64,000 nucleotides of DNA, from contig OY279575.1 in assembly GCA_958267355.1 (NCBI GenBank), positions 415,726 to 479,725 on the forward strand. Reading direction: 5' to 3'. A program made the translations under genes and the position numbers. The stretch comes from an uncultured Alphaproteobacteria bacterium. Its GTDB lineage: Bacteria; Pseudomonadota; Alphaproteobacteria; JALCBB01. Under the pieces are notes generated by a model, which was not told where the DNA came from, ran no database searches, and saw only the letters and a program-made list of their open reading frames with translations. Positions within the stretch are counted from its first letter, which is position 1. The number at the start of each line of letters is the position of its first letter. Positions 1-7,441 of this stretch are shown piece by piece.

Positions 1-476
1 TTCGCTCGGGGTGCGCCAAGCCCGCGGGCTATTTGCCGCCTTCTAATTACCCTGATTTCTGAGCCGAAAAAGAAGGGGTTAGGGTTGGGCTTTCTCGCAA
101 CATTTAATCCGCCTGCTGGCGCAGGCTATTTGCCGCATCTCGCCGTGCGCGTACCGCGAAAACTTCGTTTTCGCGGTACCTTCGGACGAGCTGCGGCGTG
201 GGCAGTTCCATTAAGGTTAGTCTCCCGCGGTTCGCGCTAAATTCGCGCGAACCCTGCGGGGCGAAGCCCCGCAGGGCAAGCCGCGCCTTCTCCCATCTTC
301 GTCTCTAAGGTTGGGAAAGGGCAAGCCGCAAGCCCCCTATAGCCCCCTATATAGCCCCTATAAGCCCTGTAAGCCCCTTGGAGAGCAGTTCAGTGGCTTA
401 CGCCCCCCTAACACCCAAACTGGCTCCACAAGCCCTGTAGAGGCTTCAGGTGGCTTCAGGTGGCTTTAGTGGCTTC
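1..476. other. Non-coding region upstream of rpsT with mosaic repeat copy A and low-complexity repeats
   Basis: No convincing gene is seen. Positions 41-292 hold copy A of a modular dispersed repeat (listed separately). Positions 301-476 are low-complexity DNA built from short variants of a 'caagccccctatag' theme followed by tandem 'aggtggcttc' units (about 440-472). The style matches the repeat-rich gaps elsewhere in the window. Confidence 0.6.
41..292 (+). repeat. Mosaic dispersed repeat, copy A (hairpin-rich)
   Basis: A module at 41-108 (ACCCTGATTTCTGAGCCG ... CTTTCTCGCAACATTTAAT) recurs inverted at 1291-1355 and direct at 19201-19270. A second module at about 200-292 recurs inverted at about 1111-1205. 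Between them lies a copy-specific perfect hairpin at 151-179 (13 bp arms, 3 nt loop). The second module contains adjacent hairpins at 231-251 and 252-276 (11 bp stem, GAA loop). The order of modules is the same in copies A and B, but the central hairpins differ, so this looks like a mosaic element. No coding capacity is seen. Confidence 0.75.
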
Positions 477-505
477 TTGACGCGATTTTGTGCTGGCTCT
501 ATAAG
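477..505 (+). promoter_or_regulatory. Sigma-70-type promoter for rpsT
   Basis: TTGACG at 477-482 and TATAAG at 500-505 are separated by exactly 17 bp. They lie about 115 bp upstream of the rpsT start. This is the best -35/-10 pair in the window by eye. Confidence 0.6.
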
Positions 506-619
506 TTGTCTCGCCTCCTTACTCCGTAGCCCATTCTAGGTGCCGAACAGAGCAGGGCAGGGCATATCCAAAACCCAACGACACAAACCCGCACGGATAT
601 CTGGTGCAATAGCTCTCCA

Positions 620-883
620 ATGGCAAACCACAAGTCAGCAAAAAAGCGCATTCGGCGCAATCGTCGGGTCACCGAACGCCGCCGTGCGCGGATGTCGCGC
701 ATTCGTACCTTCGCCACACGAGTCGAAAAAGCCGTCGCATCAGGAGACTCAGAAAAAGCCCAAGCCGCATTCAAAGAATTCCAACCCGAATTGCATCGCG
801 GTGTTGCACGGGGTTTGCTACACAAAAATACAGCGGCAAGAAAACTCTCGCGCCTTTCAGCCCGTATCCGCAAGATGGCGTAA
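620..883 (+). CDS. rpsT: 30S ribosomal protein S20
   Basis: This is an 87-residue, highly basic protein starting [14 protein letters not shown], the usual S20 opening, with the conserved C-terminal segment [16 protein letters not shown]20 is a primary binder of 16S rRNA in the small subunit. The length is normal. The position just upstream of dnaA on the same strand is the common alphaproteobacterial arrangement. A good promoter lies at 477-505. No strong Shine-Dalgarno is visible before the ATG. The gene is bracketed by inverted copies of a mosaic repeat. Confidence 0.96.
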   Translation: MANHKSAKKRIRRNRRVTERRRARMSRIRTFATRVEKAVASGDSEKAQAAFKEFQPELHRGVARGLLHKNTAARKLSRLSARIRKMA

Positions 884-1039
884 GCGATACGCTCGCCCTT
901 TCCTACCTTTGAAACAAAGCCCTGTAAAAGCCTAGCCCGCCAGTAAGACGAAGACGGGGGAATAGCGGTTTGTCCCCTTTCCTACCTTTGAGATGAAGAC
1001 GGGGAAATAGCGGCTTGCCCTGATTTCGCCCTTCAAAAA

Positions 1040-1075
1040 AGCCCCTACGACTGCGTTTTAGCAGTCGGAGGGGCT
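1040..1075 (-). terminator. Hairpin downstream of rpsT, terminator-like on the minus strand
   Basis: Nearly perfect stem: AGCCCCT/AGGGGCT plus CGACTGC/GCAGTCG, with a 6 nt loop. The A-run at 1036-1040 becomes a U-run after the hairpin only on the minus strand. In the rpsT direction no T-run follows. It may still mark the rpsT transcript end. Confidence 0.45.
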
Positions 1076-1110
1076 AGAACCTTGCTGTCTATGAAGACTT
1101 CTAAGTGTAA

Positions 1111-1356
1111 GAAGCGGCTTGCCCTGCAGGGGGCGAAGCCCCCGCAGGGTTCGCGCGAATTTAGCGCGAACCGCTGAAGCCCTAACCTTAATAGGACTGC
1201 CCACAGGCACAGGTGGTCTTGCGTCTCGCGCCCCCTTAGGGGCGCGGGTAGCAAGCCAGATGTGCCGCAAAGGCGGCGCAAGCCGCCGTAAATTAAATGT
1301 TGCGAGAAAGCCCAACCCTGACCCCTTCTTCTGCGGCTCAGAAATCAGGGTAATTT
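1111..1356 (-). repeat. Mosaic dispersed repeat, copy B (inverted relative to copy A)
   Basis: Read on the minus strand it shows the same module order as copy A: the ACCCTGATTTCTGAGCCG...CATTTAAT module (1291-1355), a private middle part with hairpins, then the TTAAGGTTAG ... TTCGCGC ... GCGCGAA ... CCCTGC hairpin module (about 1111-1205). The CCCTGC stem at 1122-1149 has a one-base bulge compared with copy A. After the first module it carries TTTACGGCGGCTTGCGCCGCC, which is also present in copy C. Confidence 0.75.
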
Positions 1357-1644
1357 GGAGGAAAAGCCAGATGCGTCCAAAGCTCCTTGTGGTAAGGGGT
1401 ATATCCATCACAGTATTTAGTGGTTTGTGGTTCCCTAGAACCCTTTCAAAGAGCAGGGTGCGCTATATCTGCCCGTGATTAAAGCTTTGCCTTAAGCATT
1501 GCCACTTTTTATTCTGAATTGAACTTCTCTCGCACAAATCTTGCATCCAGTAAAAGCGAGAGTTTTATTTTTCAAAAACATAGAAGGCTCGTTCTGTTTT
1601 GTTCGCTTCACAGAATATGCAAGATCGCTTCGTGCAGACATACC

Positions 1645-1670
1645 ACAAAAAAATAAAATTATTTTTTTGT
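1645..1670. repeat. AT-rich perfect palindrome upstream of dnaA
   Basis: ACAAAAAAATAA, a 2-nt centre, then TTATTTTTTTGT: 12 bp perfect arms made almost only of A/T. It is about 330 bp upstream of the dnaA start in the most AT-rich part of the gap. It could be a bidirectional terminator (T-run on both strands) or an easily melted site. Confidence 0.55.
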
Positions 1671-1681
1671 TGCTCTCCCCC

Positions 1682-1710
1682 TTGTCGCTCGGCAGGCGAG
1701 TCGGTATAGT
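1682..1710 (+). promoter_or_regulatory. Candidate dnaA promoter
   Basis: TTGTCG (1682-1687) and TATAGT (1705-1710) with a 17 bp spacer. This gives a leader of roughly 280 nt before dnaA. The 21-bp repeat copy at 1734-1754 would overlap the start of the transcript. Confidence 0.35.
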
Positions 1711-1996
1711 CGGAGTTCCTAGAGCAAGCGTTGTATCGCACAAAACTTGCAATCAGGAAATCAAACTTTTCGAGGAGGAGTGTACACGAAAAAAACCAAC
1801 CGACGGAAAAAGCATTCGTCTGTTGCATTTTTCGTAACGCCTCACCTGTGTGTTTTTCGTCACGGAAAGAACCAAGTTCTTTTCGTATATCATTTCTTGT
1901 CCTTCACGGATGAGAAATGTAACGCGGCTTGCGCTTCTGCCAAGCCAAACGAAACAAGATGCGGATCGCGCGTCAGAAAAATAATACCGAGGAAGC

Positions 1997-3601
1997 ATGA
2001 ACGAGCCCGCGCATAATCGCTCTATTCCAGCAGAAGAACCCACCTACACAGACGAACCACAGGCTGAAGACGGGTTTGCTAGTGCTTCTGATGGCTCCCC
2101 TGAAAATGGCTTGGAAACAGGCTATCGCCACAATGACACAAACAGGGACACAGACAGGGGCAAGTCGCTTCCGCCCTTGAATGCCCTAGACCTAGATACC
2201 CTGCAACAAGCCTGGCAGAACGTGCGCACAAGCCTAGCCACAGAAATCGGCGATGCAGCCTTCACAGGATGGATAGAGCCACTACGAGCGCAACCAACAC
2301 AACGCAATACCATTCGTATTTCGGCTCCGTCGCGGTTTATGCGCGACCGCGTGGAAAGCGTATACGGCGCACGACTTTTGAACCTGTGGCAAAAAGCTCT
2401 GCCACAATGCGAAAATGTAGAATTTGTACTGGCTTCGCAAGCCCGCCCACCCTTGAAGAGTCGTACCGCTCCGCCACGGCGTGATCTGGCAAACGCAATT
2501 GCAACGGAAGACTCCAGTCGCATAGGCACAGGCATTGGGATGCAGAACGAAAGTGGGGAGGTAAATCCCTATACGACTCCTGATGCGCGGTTTGATTTTT
2601 CTGACTTCGTGGTCGGGCAATCCAATCAGCTGGTCTTTCATGCCGCCAAAGAAATCGCCACAGGTTCAGATCATAATAGTCCGCTGTTTTTTCATAGCCG
2701 CGTGGGTTTGGGCAAAACCCACTTGCTTCACGCGATTGGCAATGACTTTCTGAAAAACAATCCGCAAGCCACAGCAGGCTATATCACCGCCGAACACTTC
2801 CTGCAGGAATTTGTCCGTGCCTTGCGGGCAGACAAAGGCACAGGCGGTGGGCGGAGTATCCGCTTCAAGGATAGCCTTGCCCACCTGAATCTGCTCCTGC
2901 TGGATGACCTGCAGTTCATCGCCCACGCCCCCCAAGCCCAACGCGAGCTCGCACATATCGTCAGTGCCCTAATCGGCAAGGGTGCGCGAGTCGTCGTCAC
3001 AGCGGATCGGGAAATTTCTTCCATCAAAGGATTAGACGAACGCATTCGCTCGCGTCTAATGGCAGGGATGACCTGTCCGATTGAACCACCCGAAGCCGAG
3101 CTGCGTAAGCGGATTGTCCGCCATAAAGCCGAACAGATTAACCGCGCACTCCCCGACTCGGTGACTGCACTTCTAGCAGACAATATTGTGCAAAGTGTGC
3201 GCGAGCTAGAAGGCGCACTAAAACGACTCTTCGCCCACGCCGAAGTACAACGCACAGAAATCTCCGTGGAGATGGCGCGGGCTACACTTGGCGATTTGCT
3301 CTCGGTATCACGTCCGCGGGTGACAATTGCCGAAATTCAAAAACGCGTCGCAACGCACTATGGCGTAGAGCTTTCCGATATGGCTTCGCCGCGTAGGGCA
3401 CGGCAGATTGTCCGCCCGCGGCAGGTGGCAATGCTGTTGGCGAAGGATTTAACCGTGCATTCCCTGCCCGAAATTGGCAGGCACTTCGGCGGACGAGACC
3501 ACACCACCGTGATGTATGCAATCCGCCGCATCAACGAGCTGTGCGATGAAGACAATCGGCTCCAACAGGAAGTTAAAGAACTCCGCCGCGAGCTTTCGTA
3601 A
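1997..3601 (+). CDS. dnaA: Chromosomal replication initiator DnaA
   Basis: 534 residues, with an acidic, Asp/Ser/Glu-rich N-terminal extension of about 60 residues before the usual domain I. The AAA+ domain has P-loop VGLGKTHLLHAIGN and Walker B LLLLDDLQFI. The C-terminal DNA-binding domain carries the family signature GRDHTTVMYAIRRI. DnaA binds origin boxes and opens the duplex. The start is ATG after GAGGAAG. One oddity: the first P-loop glycine of GxxxxGKT is Ser here (SRVGLGKT). I do not know how common that is among alphaproteobacterial DnaA proteins. A lysK gene converges from downstream. Confidence 0.97.
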   Translation: MNEPAHNRSIPAEEPTYTDEPQAEDGFASASDGSPENGLETGYRHNDTNRDTDRGKSLPPLNALDLDTLQQAWQNVRTSLATEIGDAAFTGWIEPLRAQPTQRNTIRISAPSRFMRDRVESVYGARLLNLWQKALPQCENVEFVLASQARPPLKSRTAPPRRDLANAIATEDSSRIGTGIGMQNESGEVNPYTTPDARFDFSDFVVGQSNQLVFHAAKEIATGSDHNSPLFFHSRVGLGKTHLLHAIGNDFLKNNPQATAGYITAEHFLQEFVRALRADKGTGGGRSIRFKDSLAHLNLLLLDDLQFIAHAPQAQRELAHIVSALIGKGARVVVTADREISSIKGLDERIRSRLMAGMTCPIEPPEAELRKRIVRHKAEQINRALPDSVTALLADNIVQSVRELEGALKRLFAHAEVQRTEISVEMARATLGDLLSVSRPRVTIAEIQKRVATHYGVELSDMASPRRARQIVRPRQVAMLLAKDLTVHSLPEIGRHFGGRDHTTVMYAIRRINELCDEDNRLQQEVKELRRELS

Positions 3602-3618
3602 AACCGCTTTTCAGGTAC

Positions 3619-3670
3619 GGCTTTTGGCTGTATCCGCTTTGGCTAAGGCTTTTGGCTTTATCCGCCTTTT
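3619..3670. repeat. Direct repeat in the dnaA-lysK convergent gap (28 bp period)
   Basis: GGCTTTTGGCTGTATCCGC at 3619 recurs as GGCTTTTGGCTTTATCCGC at 3647. The second copy runs into the last codons of lysK, so the lysK stop codon lies inside the repeat. Confidence 0.6.
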
Positions 3671-5235
3671 AGTGCGTCTTTAAGCAAAGCTAAACTTTCT
3701 TCGCGTCCGTACAAGTGGAAGAACGAGCCAAGCCGCGGGCCTTCGGATTGTCCGAACAGAATTTCATAGCAAGCCCGAAACCAATCACGCAAAGACGCAA
3801 ATTCATAGTGCTTGCCTACTTCATAAACCGTATTTTGAATTGTCCGCGCATCGCTGTCGGGCGGGAGCTTATCTAGCAGGTCAATTAGCTCTTGCAGGGC
3901 TTGGGCTTCCATACGGCTCGGGTGCCGACGCTTCTGGTTCGGAGCCACAAAGTCTTTGTAATAGGCAAGGGCATGGACGATGAGCTGCTTGTCCATGGGG
4001 CGTAGTTCGCTTTCAGCAAAATTCCCGTGCCTTGCGACAAAGCCCGACAAAACCTGTTCGTTCGGATCTCCAACCGTGGCGGCTAGGGTCAGCAACAGGC
4101 TATACGAAATGGACGGGCAATCATCAGCAGGCGGATCTTCTCCGCCGTAAATAGACCACAGGGGGCTACGGATACGCTGGGCTTGGTCTTGTTCTTCCCA
4201 TTTGGCAAGTGCATCGCTCCACTCTTCAACGATGCGCGGGATTACGCCAAAGTGCAGGCGTTTTGCCGCCTTCGGCTTGCCGTACATAAACCACGCAAGG
4301 CTTGAAGCAGGAGCATAGCGAAGCCATTCCTCAACCGATAACCCATTGCCTTTGGATTTAGAAATCTTGCCGCCTTCTTCGTCTAAGAACAGCTCGTAGT
4401 GAAAGATGCAGGGTGGTTTGCTTCCTAAGATGCGGCAAATCTTGGTGGAGAGTTGCGCGGACGGGATTAAGTCTTTGCCTGACATTTCGTAATCCACTTC
4501 TAGCATTGCCCAGCGCATACCCCAATCGGGTTTCCATTGAAGCTTGGCTCCGCCGTCTAGGATGCAGGTTTCAACTTGCTTTCCGTCTTCGTCAGTAAAG
4601 CGGACAAGTCCGCGTTGCTTGTCGGTGATTTCAATTGGTACTTGCAAAACATGTCCGCTGGTGGGCGATAGGGGCAAGATCGGACTGTACGTCTTTTGTC
4701 GTTCTTCGCCTAAAGTTGGTAGCATAACTTCCATAACTGCATCGTAGTTTTTTAGCAGGCGCAATAATCCCTCGTTGAACTTGCCGCTGGCGTATTCGGC
4801 ACTAGAAGAGACAAATTCATACTCAAAGCCAAAGCCATCTAAAAAGCTTCGCAGTTGGGCGTTGTTGTGTTCTCCGAAAGAGTCGTGGGTACCGAAGGGG
4901 TCTGGAATCTTGGTTAGCGGTAAGCCCAAGTGCGGCACAAGTGAATCGCCATTCGGAACATTGTCAGGCACTTTACGCAGACCATCCATATCGTCAGAGA
5001 AACAGACTAGGCGGGTCTGCCAGCCCGTGAGCTGTTCTAAGGCACGGCGGATGAAAGTTGTGCGCACCACTTCTCCGAAGGTGCCGATATGCGGTAAGCC
5101 CGAAGGCCCGTATCCTGTTTCAAACAGAACGGGGCGGCTTGGCTCTGTGCCGCCGAAGCGTTCAATGACGCGGCGGGCTTCGTCAAACTGCCAGCCCTTG
5201 GCGTGTTCTGGGTTTAGGGTTTTTCGCTGGATCAT
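3658..5235 (-). CDS. lysK: Lysine--tRNA ligase, class I
   Basis: 525 residues. It attaches lysine to tRNA-Lys using the class I Rossmann fold instead of the usual bacterial class II enzyme. The HIGH-like motif is visible as GLPHIGTFGEV near residue 50, and the KMSKS-like loop as GGKISKSKGNG near residue 290. Class I LysRS is widespread in alphaproteobacteria and archaea. The gene is monocistronic, converges with dnaA (57 bp gap) and diverges from pyrD. Start ATG at 5235. The symbol lysS is also used for this family. Confidence 0.95.
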   Translation of the reverse strand: MIQRKTLNPEHAKGWQFDEARRVIERFGGTEPSRPVLFETGYGPSGLPHIGTFGEVVRTTFIRRALEQLTGWQTRLVCFSDDMDGLRKVPDNVPNGDSLVPHLGLPLTKIPDPFGTHDSFGEHNNAQLRSFLDGFGFEYEFVSSSAEYASGKFNEGLLRLLKNYDAVMEVMLPTLGEERQKTYSPILPLSPTSGHVLQVPIEITDKQRGLVRFTDEDGKQVETCILDGGAKLQWKPDWGMRWAMLEVDYEMSGKDLIPSAQLSTKICRILGSKPPCIFHYELFLDEEGGKISKSKGNGLSVEEWLRYAPASSLAWFMYGKPKAAKRLHFGVIPRIVEEWSDALAKWEEQDQAQRIRSPLWSIYGGEDPPADDCPSISYSLLLTLAATVGDPNEQVLSGFVARHGNFAESELRPMDKQLIVHALAYYKDFVAPNQKRRHPSRMEAQALQELIDLLDKLPPDSDARTIQNTVYEVGKHYEFASLRDWFRACYEILFGQSEGPRLGSFFHLYGREESLALLKDALKGG

Positions 5236-5375
5236 CTTGTTGTGCAGGATTACACGCGGAGTCTGAAAGCGTCAATGAAATACGCATACTGAAGTTGCGT
5301 GATGAAACTTGGAGGTAAGGCTCGGGGGTAAAGCTTGGTGGTAAAACTCGGTGATAAACGGGACACGGAGTTGCA

Positions 5376-5558
5376 GTGCAACTTCCTATCGTGGTGCGCC
5401 TGTGGCATGCTTGTGGTGTGCCGAAGCTTTTTGCAGTGCCTGTTCCTGTGCCGTCTCGCGGGTGGAGGGTTATCCGTGGGCTGTTGTTTCTTTTGCCTCG
5501 CGAGCTGGCGCATAGTTTGAGTTTAGCCTACTTGCGGCTTTTGGGAATTTTCCGCTGA
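5376..5558 (+). pseudogene. Out-of-frame N-terminal segment of dihydroorotate dehydrogenase
   Basis: This frame reads ...RGLLFLLPRELAHSLSLAYL RLLGIFR before a TGA at 5556-5558 (broken here for length). That is the typical amphipathic N-terminal helix region of class 2 dihydroorotate dehydrogenases (cf. LFxLxPExAHxLxLxxLR). The remainder of the enzyme continues in the +1 frame. Skipping one base at or just before the TGA gives about 20 residues between LRLLGIF and GLGFSNPVGLAAG, as in other class 2 enzymes. The start of this segment is uncertain; GTGs occur at 5376, 5436 and 5448. Confidence 0.65.
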
Positions 5559-5580
5559 GTATTTTGGGGCTGGGCGTTTT

Positions 5581-6534
5581 GTGGATGAGTCCATTCTGAA
5601 GACTGAGTTTGCTGGCTTAGGGTTTTCTAATCCTGTGGGTCTGGCGGCGGGGTATGACAAGAATGCGCTGGCGGTTCGGGGGCTTTTTGCCTTGGGGTTT
5701 TCGGCTGTGGAAGTGGGTACGATTACGCTGAATCCGCAGGCGGGTAATCCGCGTCCGCGGATGTTTCTTTTGCGTGAGGAAGGCGCGTTGATTAATCGGC
5801 TTGGCTTCAACAATCAGGGAGCGGTGCGTATAGCGAAGCGGCTTGTTGCTTTACGCCGCAAGGCGCTGGCGGGAAGCCTTGGAGTTAATATCGGCCCTGG
5901 GGTAGCGCAGATGGATGCACCTGCTTCTGCCTTGCGTGAGCTGGCTTGTACTTTTGCGTCGTTTGCGGATTATTTGGCGGTAAATCTTTCGTCTCCGAAC
6001 ACGGAGGGCTTGCGTGGCTTGCAGGCAGAGCATCATGCCCGTGAGATTCTGCTGGCGGTGGCGGAGGGTATAGGGGCTTGTTCGTTGTCTGTGGAGCTTC
6101 CTGTGTTTTTGAAGGTTTCGTCTGATATTGGTGATGATGATTTGTTGGGCGTGGTTGGCCTTGCGCGTGAGGGTTTGTGTGCTGGTTTGATTATTGGCAA
6201 TAGTACTACGGCTCGTCCTGTTGGTTTGGTGGGGCGGCATGGGGGGCAGAGTGGGGGTTTATCGGGTCGGCCGTTGTTTGGTGGTTCTACGGAGCGTTTG
6301 GCGATGGCGTGGCGTATGGGTGGTGGAGAAGTTCCGTTGATTGGAGTGGGTGGCGTGGATGGTGTTGAGTCGGCTTGGCAGAAGATTATTCATGGTGCGA
6401 GTTTGGTTCAGTTATATACGGGGCTTGTGTATCAGGGGCCTGGGTTGGTTCGGCGGATTGTCTGTGGTTTGGAGAGCAAGGTTCGCGAACACGGCTACGA
6501 AAACATTCACCAAGCCATCGGCACAGCCCTTTAA
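5581..6534 (+). CDS. pyrD: Dihydroorotate dehydrogenase (quinone), class 2, catalytic part
   Basis: Oxidises dihydroorotate to orotate in pyrimidine synthesis, passing electrons to quinone at the membrane. From the GTG at 5581 it has 317 residues and contains GFSNPVGLAAGYDKNA, the FMN-binding and active-site segment VNLSSPNTEGLRGLQ (Ser as the class 2 base), GNSTTARP, GGLSGRPLF and IGVGGVDG...GASLVQLYTGLVYQGP. The barrel is complete. The N-terminal membrane/quinone region lies in a different frame (5376-5558), so this is either a shortened protein from an internal GTG, a frameshifted gene or a sequence error. The open frame extends back to 5527 without a better start. It converges with tRNA-Val, 2 bp away. 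Confidence 0.9.
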   Translation: MDESILKTEFAGLGFSNPVGLAAGYDKNALAVRGLFALGFSAVEVGTITLNPQAGNPRPRMFLLREEGALINRLGFNNQGAVRIAKRLVALRRKALAGSLGVNIGPGVAQMDAPASALRELACTFASFADYLAVNLSSPNTEGLRGLQAEHHAREILLAVAEGIGACSLSVELPVFLKVSSDIGDDDLLGVVGLAREGLCAGLIIGNSTTARPVGLVGRHGGQSGGLSGRPLFGGSTERLAMAWRMGGGEVPLIGVGGVDGVESAWQKIIHGASLVQLYTGLVYQGPGLVRRIVCGLESKVREHGYENIHQAIGTAL

Positions 6535-6536
6535 TA

Positions 6537-6611
6537 TGGTGGGCACGACTGGGATTGAACCAGTGACCTCCTCGGTGTGAACGAGGCGCTCTCCCGCTGA
6601 GCTACGCGCCC
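6537..6611 (-). tRNA. tRNA-Val (anticodon CAC)
   Basis: Minus-strand cloverleaf: acceptor GGGCGCG pairs with CGTGCCC, D-arm TAGCTCAGCGGGAGAGC, anticodon stem CCTCG/CGAGG with loop TTCACAC (anticodon CAC, reading GUG), T-loop GGTTCAATCC. The 3' CCA is encoded (6537-6539). The 3' end lies 2 bp from the pyrD stop on the opposite strand. Confidence 0.95.
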
Positions 6612-6688
6612 TGTGTCTTAGTGTTGTTAAAAAGGGGCTTTAATTGTGTCCTTGATGGGGTGTTTGTGGTGGGGGGTTTTGGTGGGTG

Positions 6689-6719
6689 TTCGTGGAGGGT
6701 AGGGCAATATCGCCACGAA
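6689..6719. repeat. Inverted repeat between tRNA-Val and the ybjN-like gene
   Basis: TTCGTGG at 6689-6695 and CCACGAA at 6713-6719 form a 7 bp inverted repeat around a 17 nt centre. It may be an operator or weak hairpin. The rest of the 272 bp gap has a short direct repeat CACAGAATCATT at about 6778 and 6793, and otherwise nothing recognisable. Confidence 0.35.
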
Positions 6720-6883
6720 TCTCTGGGGCGGTCAAGCAGGGCGAATTGGCAGCAAATTGGTATGGATTGATTCTTACACAGAATCATTAAGCCACAGAAT
6801 CATTCAGCTTTGCTGATTCCTGGTCTTGCTCTATTTGGTGCAGGGCTTTACGAGAAAGAACAGGAAAACGAAAGGATTCTGTT

Positions 6884-7393
6884 TTGTCTTACTCATCGGA
6901 AAATCAATCGGGCTTAGATGACCCGTTTGCGGGGACTCCGCTGGATATCTTGCAACAGTTGCTCTCTAGTGAGCAGGGCAAGCCGCACTGCGAAGGTGCG
7001 GACTTGTTTGCTCCTGTGCGGGGCGGCTGGTCAGAATACACACTACACGCCCACTGGGACGAAGACAGCGAAACCCTACACTTGCTGTGTGGTATCTCGG
7101 TTGGAATTCCTTCCGATCGTGCCAGTGCAATCTACGAACTGCTCGGGCGGGCTAATGAGAATATGTGGCTCGGTAACTTCATCTATAACCAGCAGAGCGG
7201 GCGAGTACAGTTTCGTTGTAGCCTGTTGTTGCGGGATGATGTGAGTCCAGCTTCTAAGATTGACGAGATTTTGCACCTTGCTATTGAAGAAAGCGATCGA
7301 CTCTATCCAAGCCTTTTGCAGGTGGCTTGGGCGGGAGACGAGCCAAAGAAAGTCCTGCAACGCAACGAAGCCACAGCCATCGGCACAGCGTAA
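6884..7393 (+). CDS. YbjN domain-containing protein
   Basis: 169 residues. The central part (about residues 20-150) resembles the YbjN/sensory-transduction-regulator family common in alphaproteobacteria: WSEYTLHAHWDEDSETLHLLCGI-type strands, then a helix-rich C-terminal part with LLQVAWAG. The molecular role of this family is not settled. In alphaproteobacteria it typically sits directly upstream of proC, as here (48 bp gap), which supports the assignment. The start is taken as TTG at 6884 with AAAGGA about 8 bases upstream; no suitable ATG exists. Cytosolic, no signal peptide seen. Confidence 0.75.
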   Translation: MSYSSENQSGLDDPFAGTPLDILQQLLSSEQGKPHCEGADLFAPVRGGWSEYTLHAHWDEDSETLHLLCGISVGIPSDRASAIYELLGRANENMWLGNFIYNQQSGRVQFRCSLLLRDDVSPASKIDEILHLAIEESDRLYPSLLQVAWAGDEPKKVLQRNEATAIGTA

Positions 7394-7441
7394 AGCACGA
7401 AGACAACGTAAAGCACAAAGACAGCGTAAAGCACGAAAACT

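Larger units (their letters stand above)
884..1996. other. 1.1 kb rpsT-dnaA intergenic region
   Basis: No conserved gene is seen; short open frames here look like noise. It holds a 79-bp-spaced direct duplication at about 896-1020 ('cctttcctacctttga' and 'gaagacgggg(g)aatagcgg'), a strong hairpin at 1040-1075, the inverted mosaic repeat copy B at 1111-1356, and an AT-rich stretch from 1490 with a perfect palindrome at 1645-1670. A pair of 21-bp imperfect direct repeats lies at 1528-1548 and 1734-1754 (core TCGCACAAA-CTTGCA). The dnaA-adjacent location makes it an origin candidate, but no canonical DnaA boxes were found. Confidence 0.5.

Noticed and set aside
41..1356. Composite transposon carrying rpsT
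   Set aside because: The flanking inverted repeats contain no transposase, their ends are not precise inverted termini, and no target duplication is visible.
884..1996. Canonical oriC with TTATNCACA DnaA boxes
   Set aside because: No clear match to the box consensus was found by eye, so only the AT-rich palindrome and repeats are reported.
1731..2016. Small plus-strand frames just before dnaA
   Set aside because: They overlap each other and the dnaA start, with AT-rich codons and no recognisable family.
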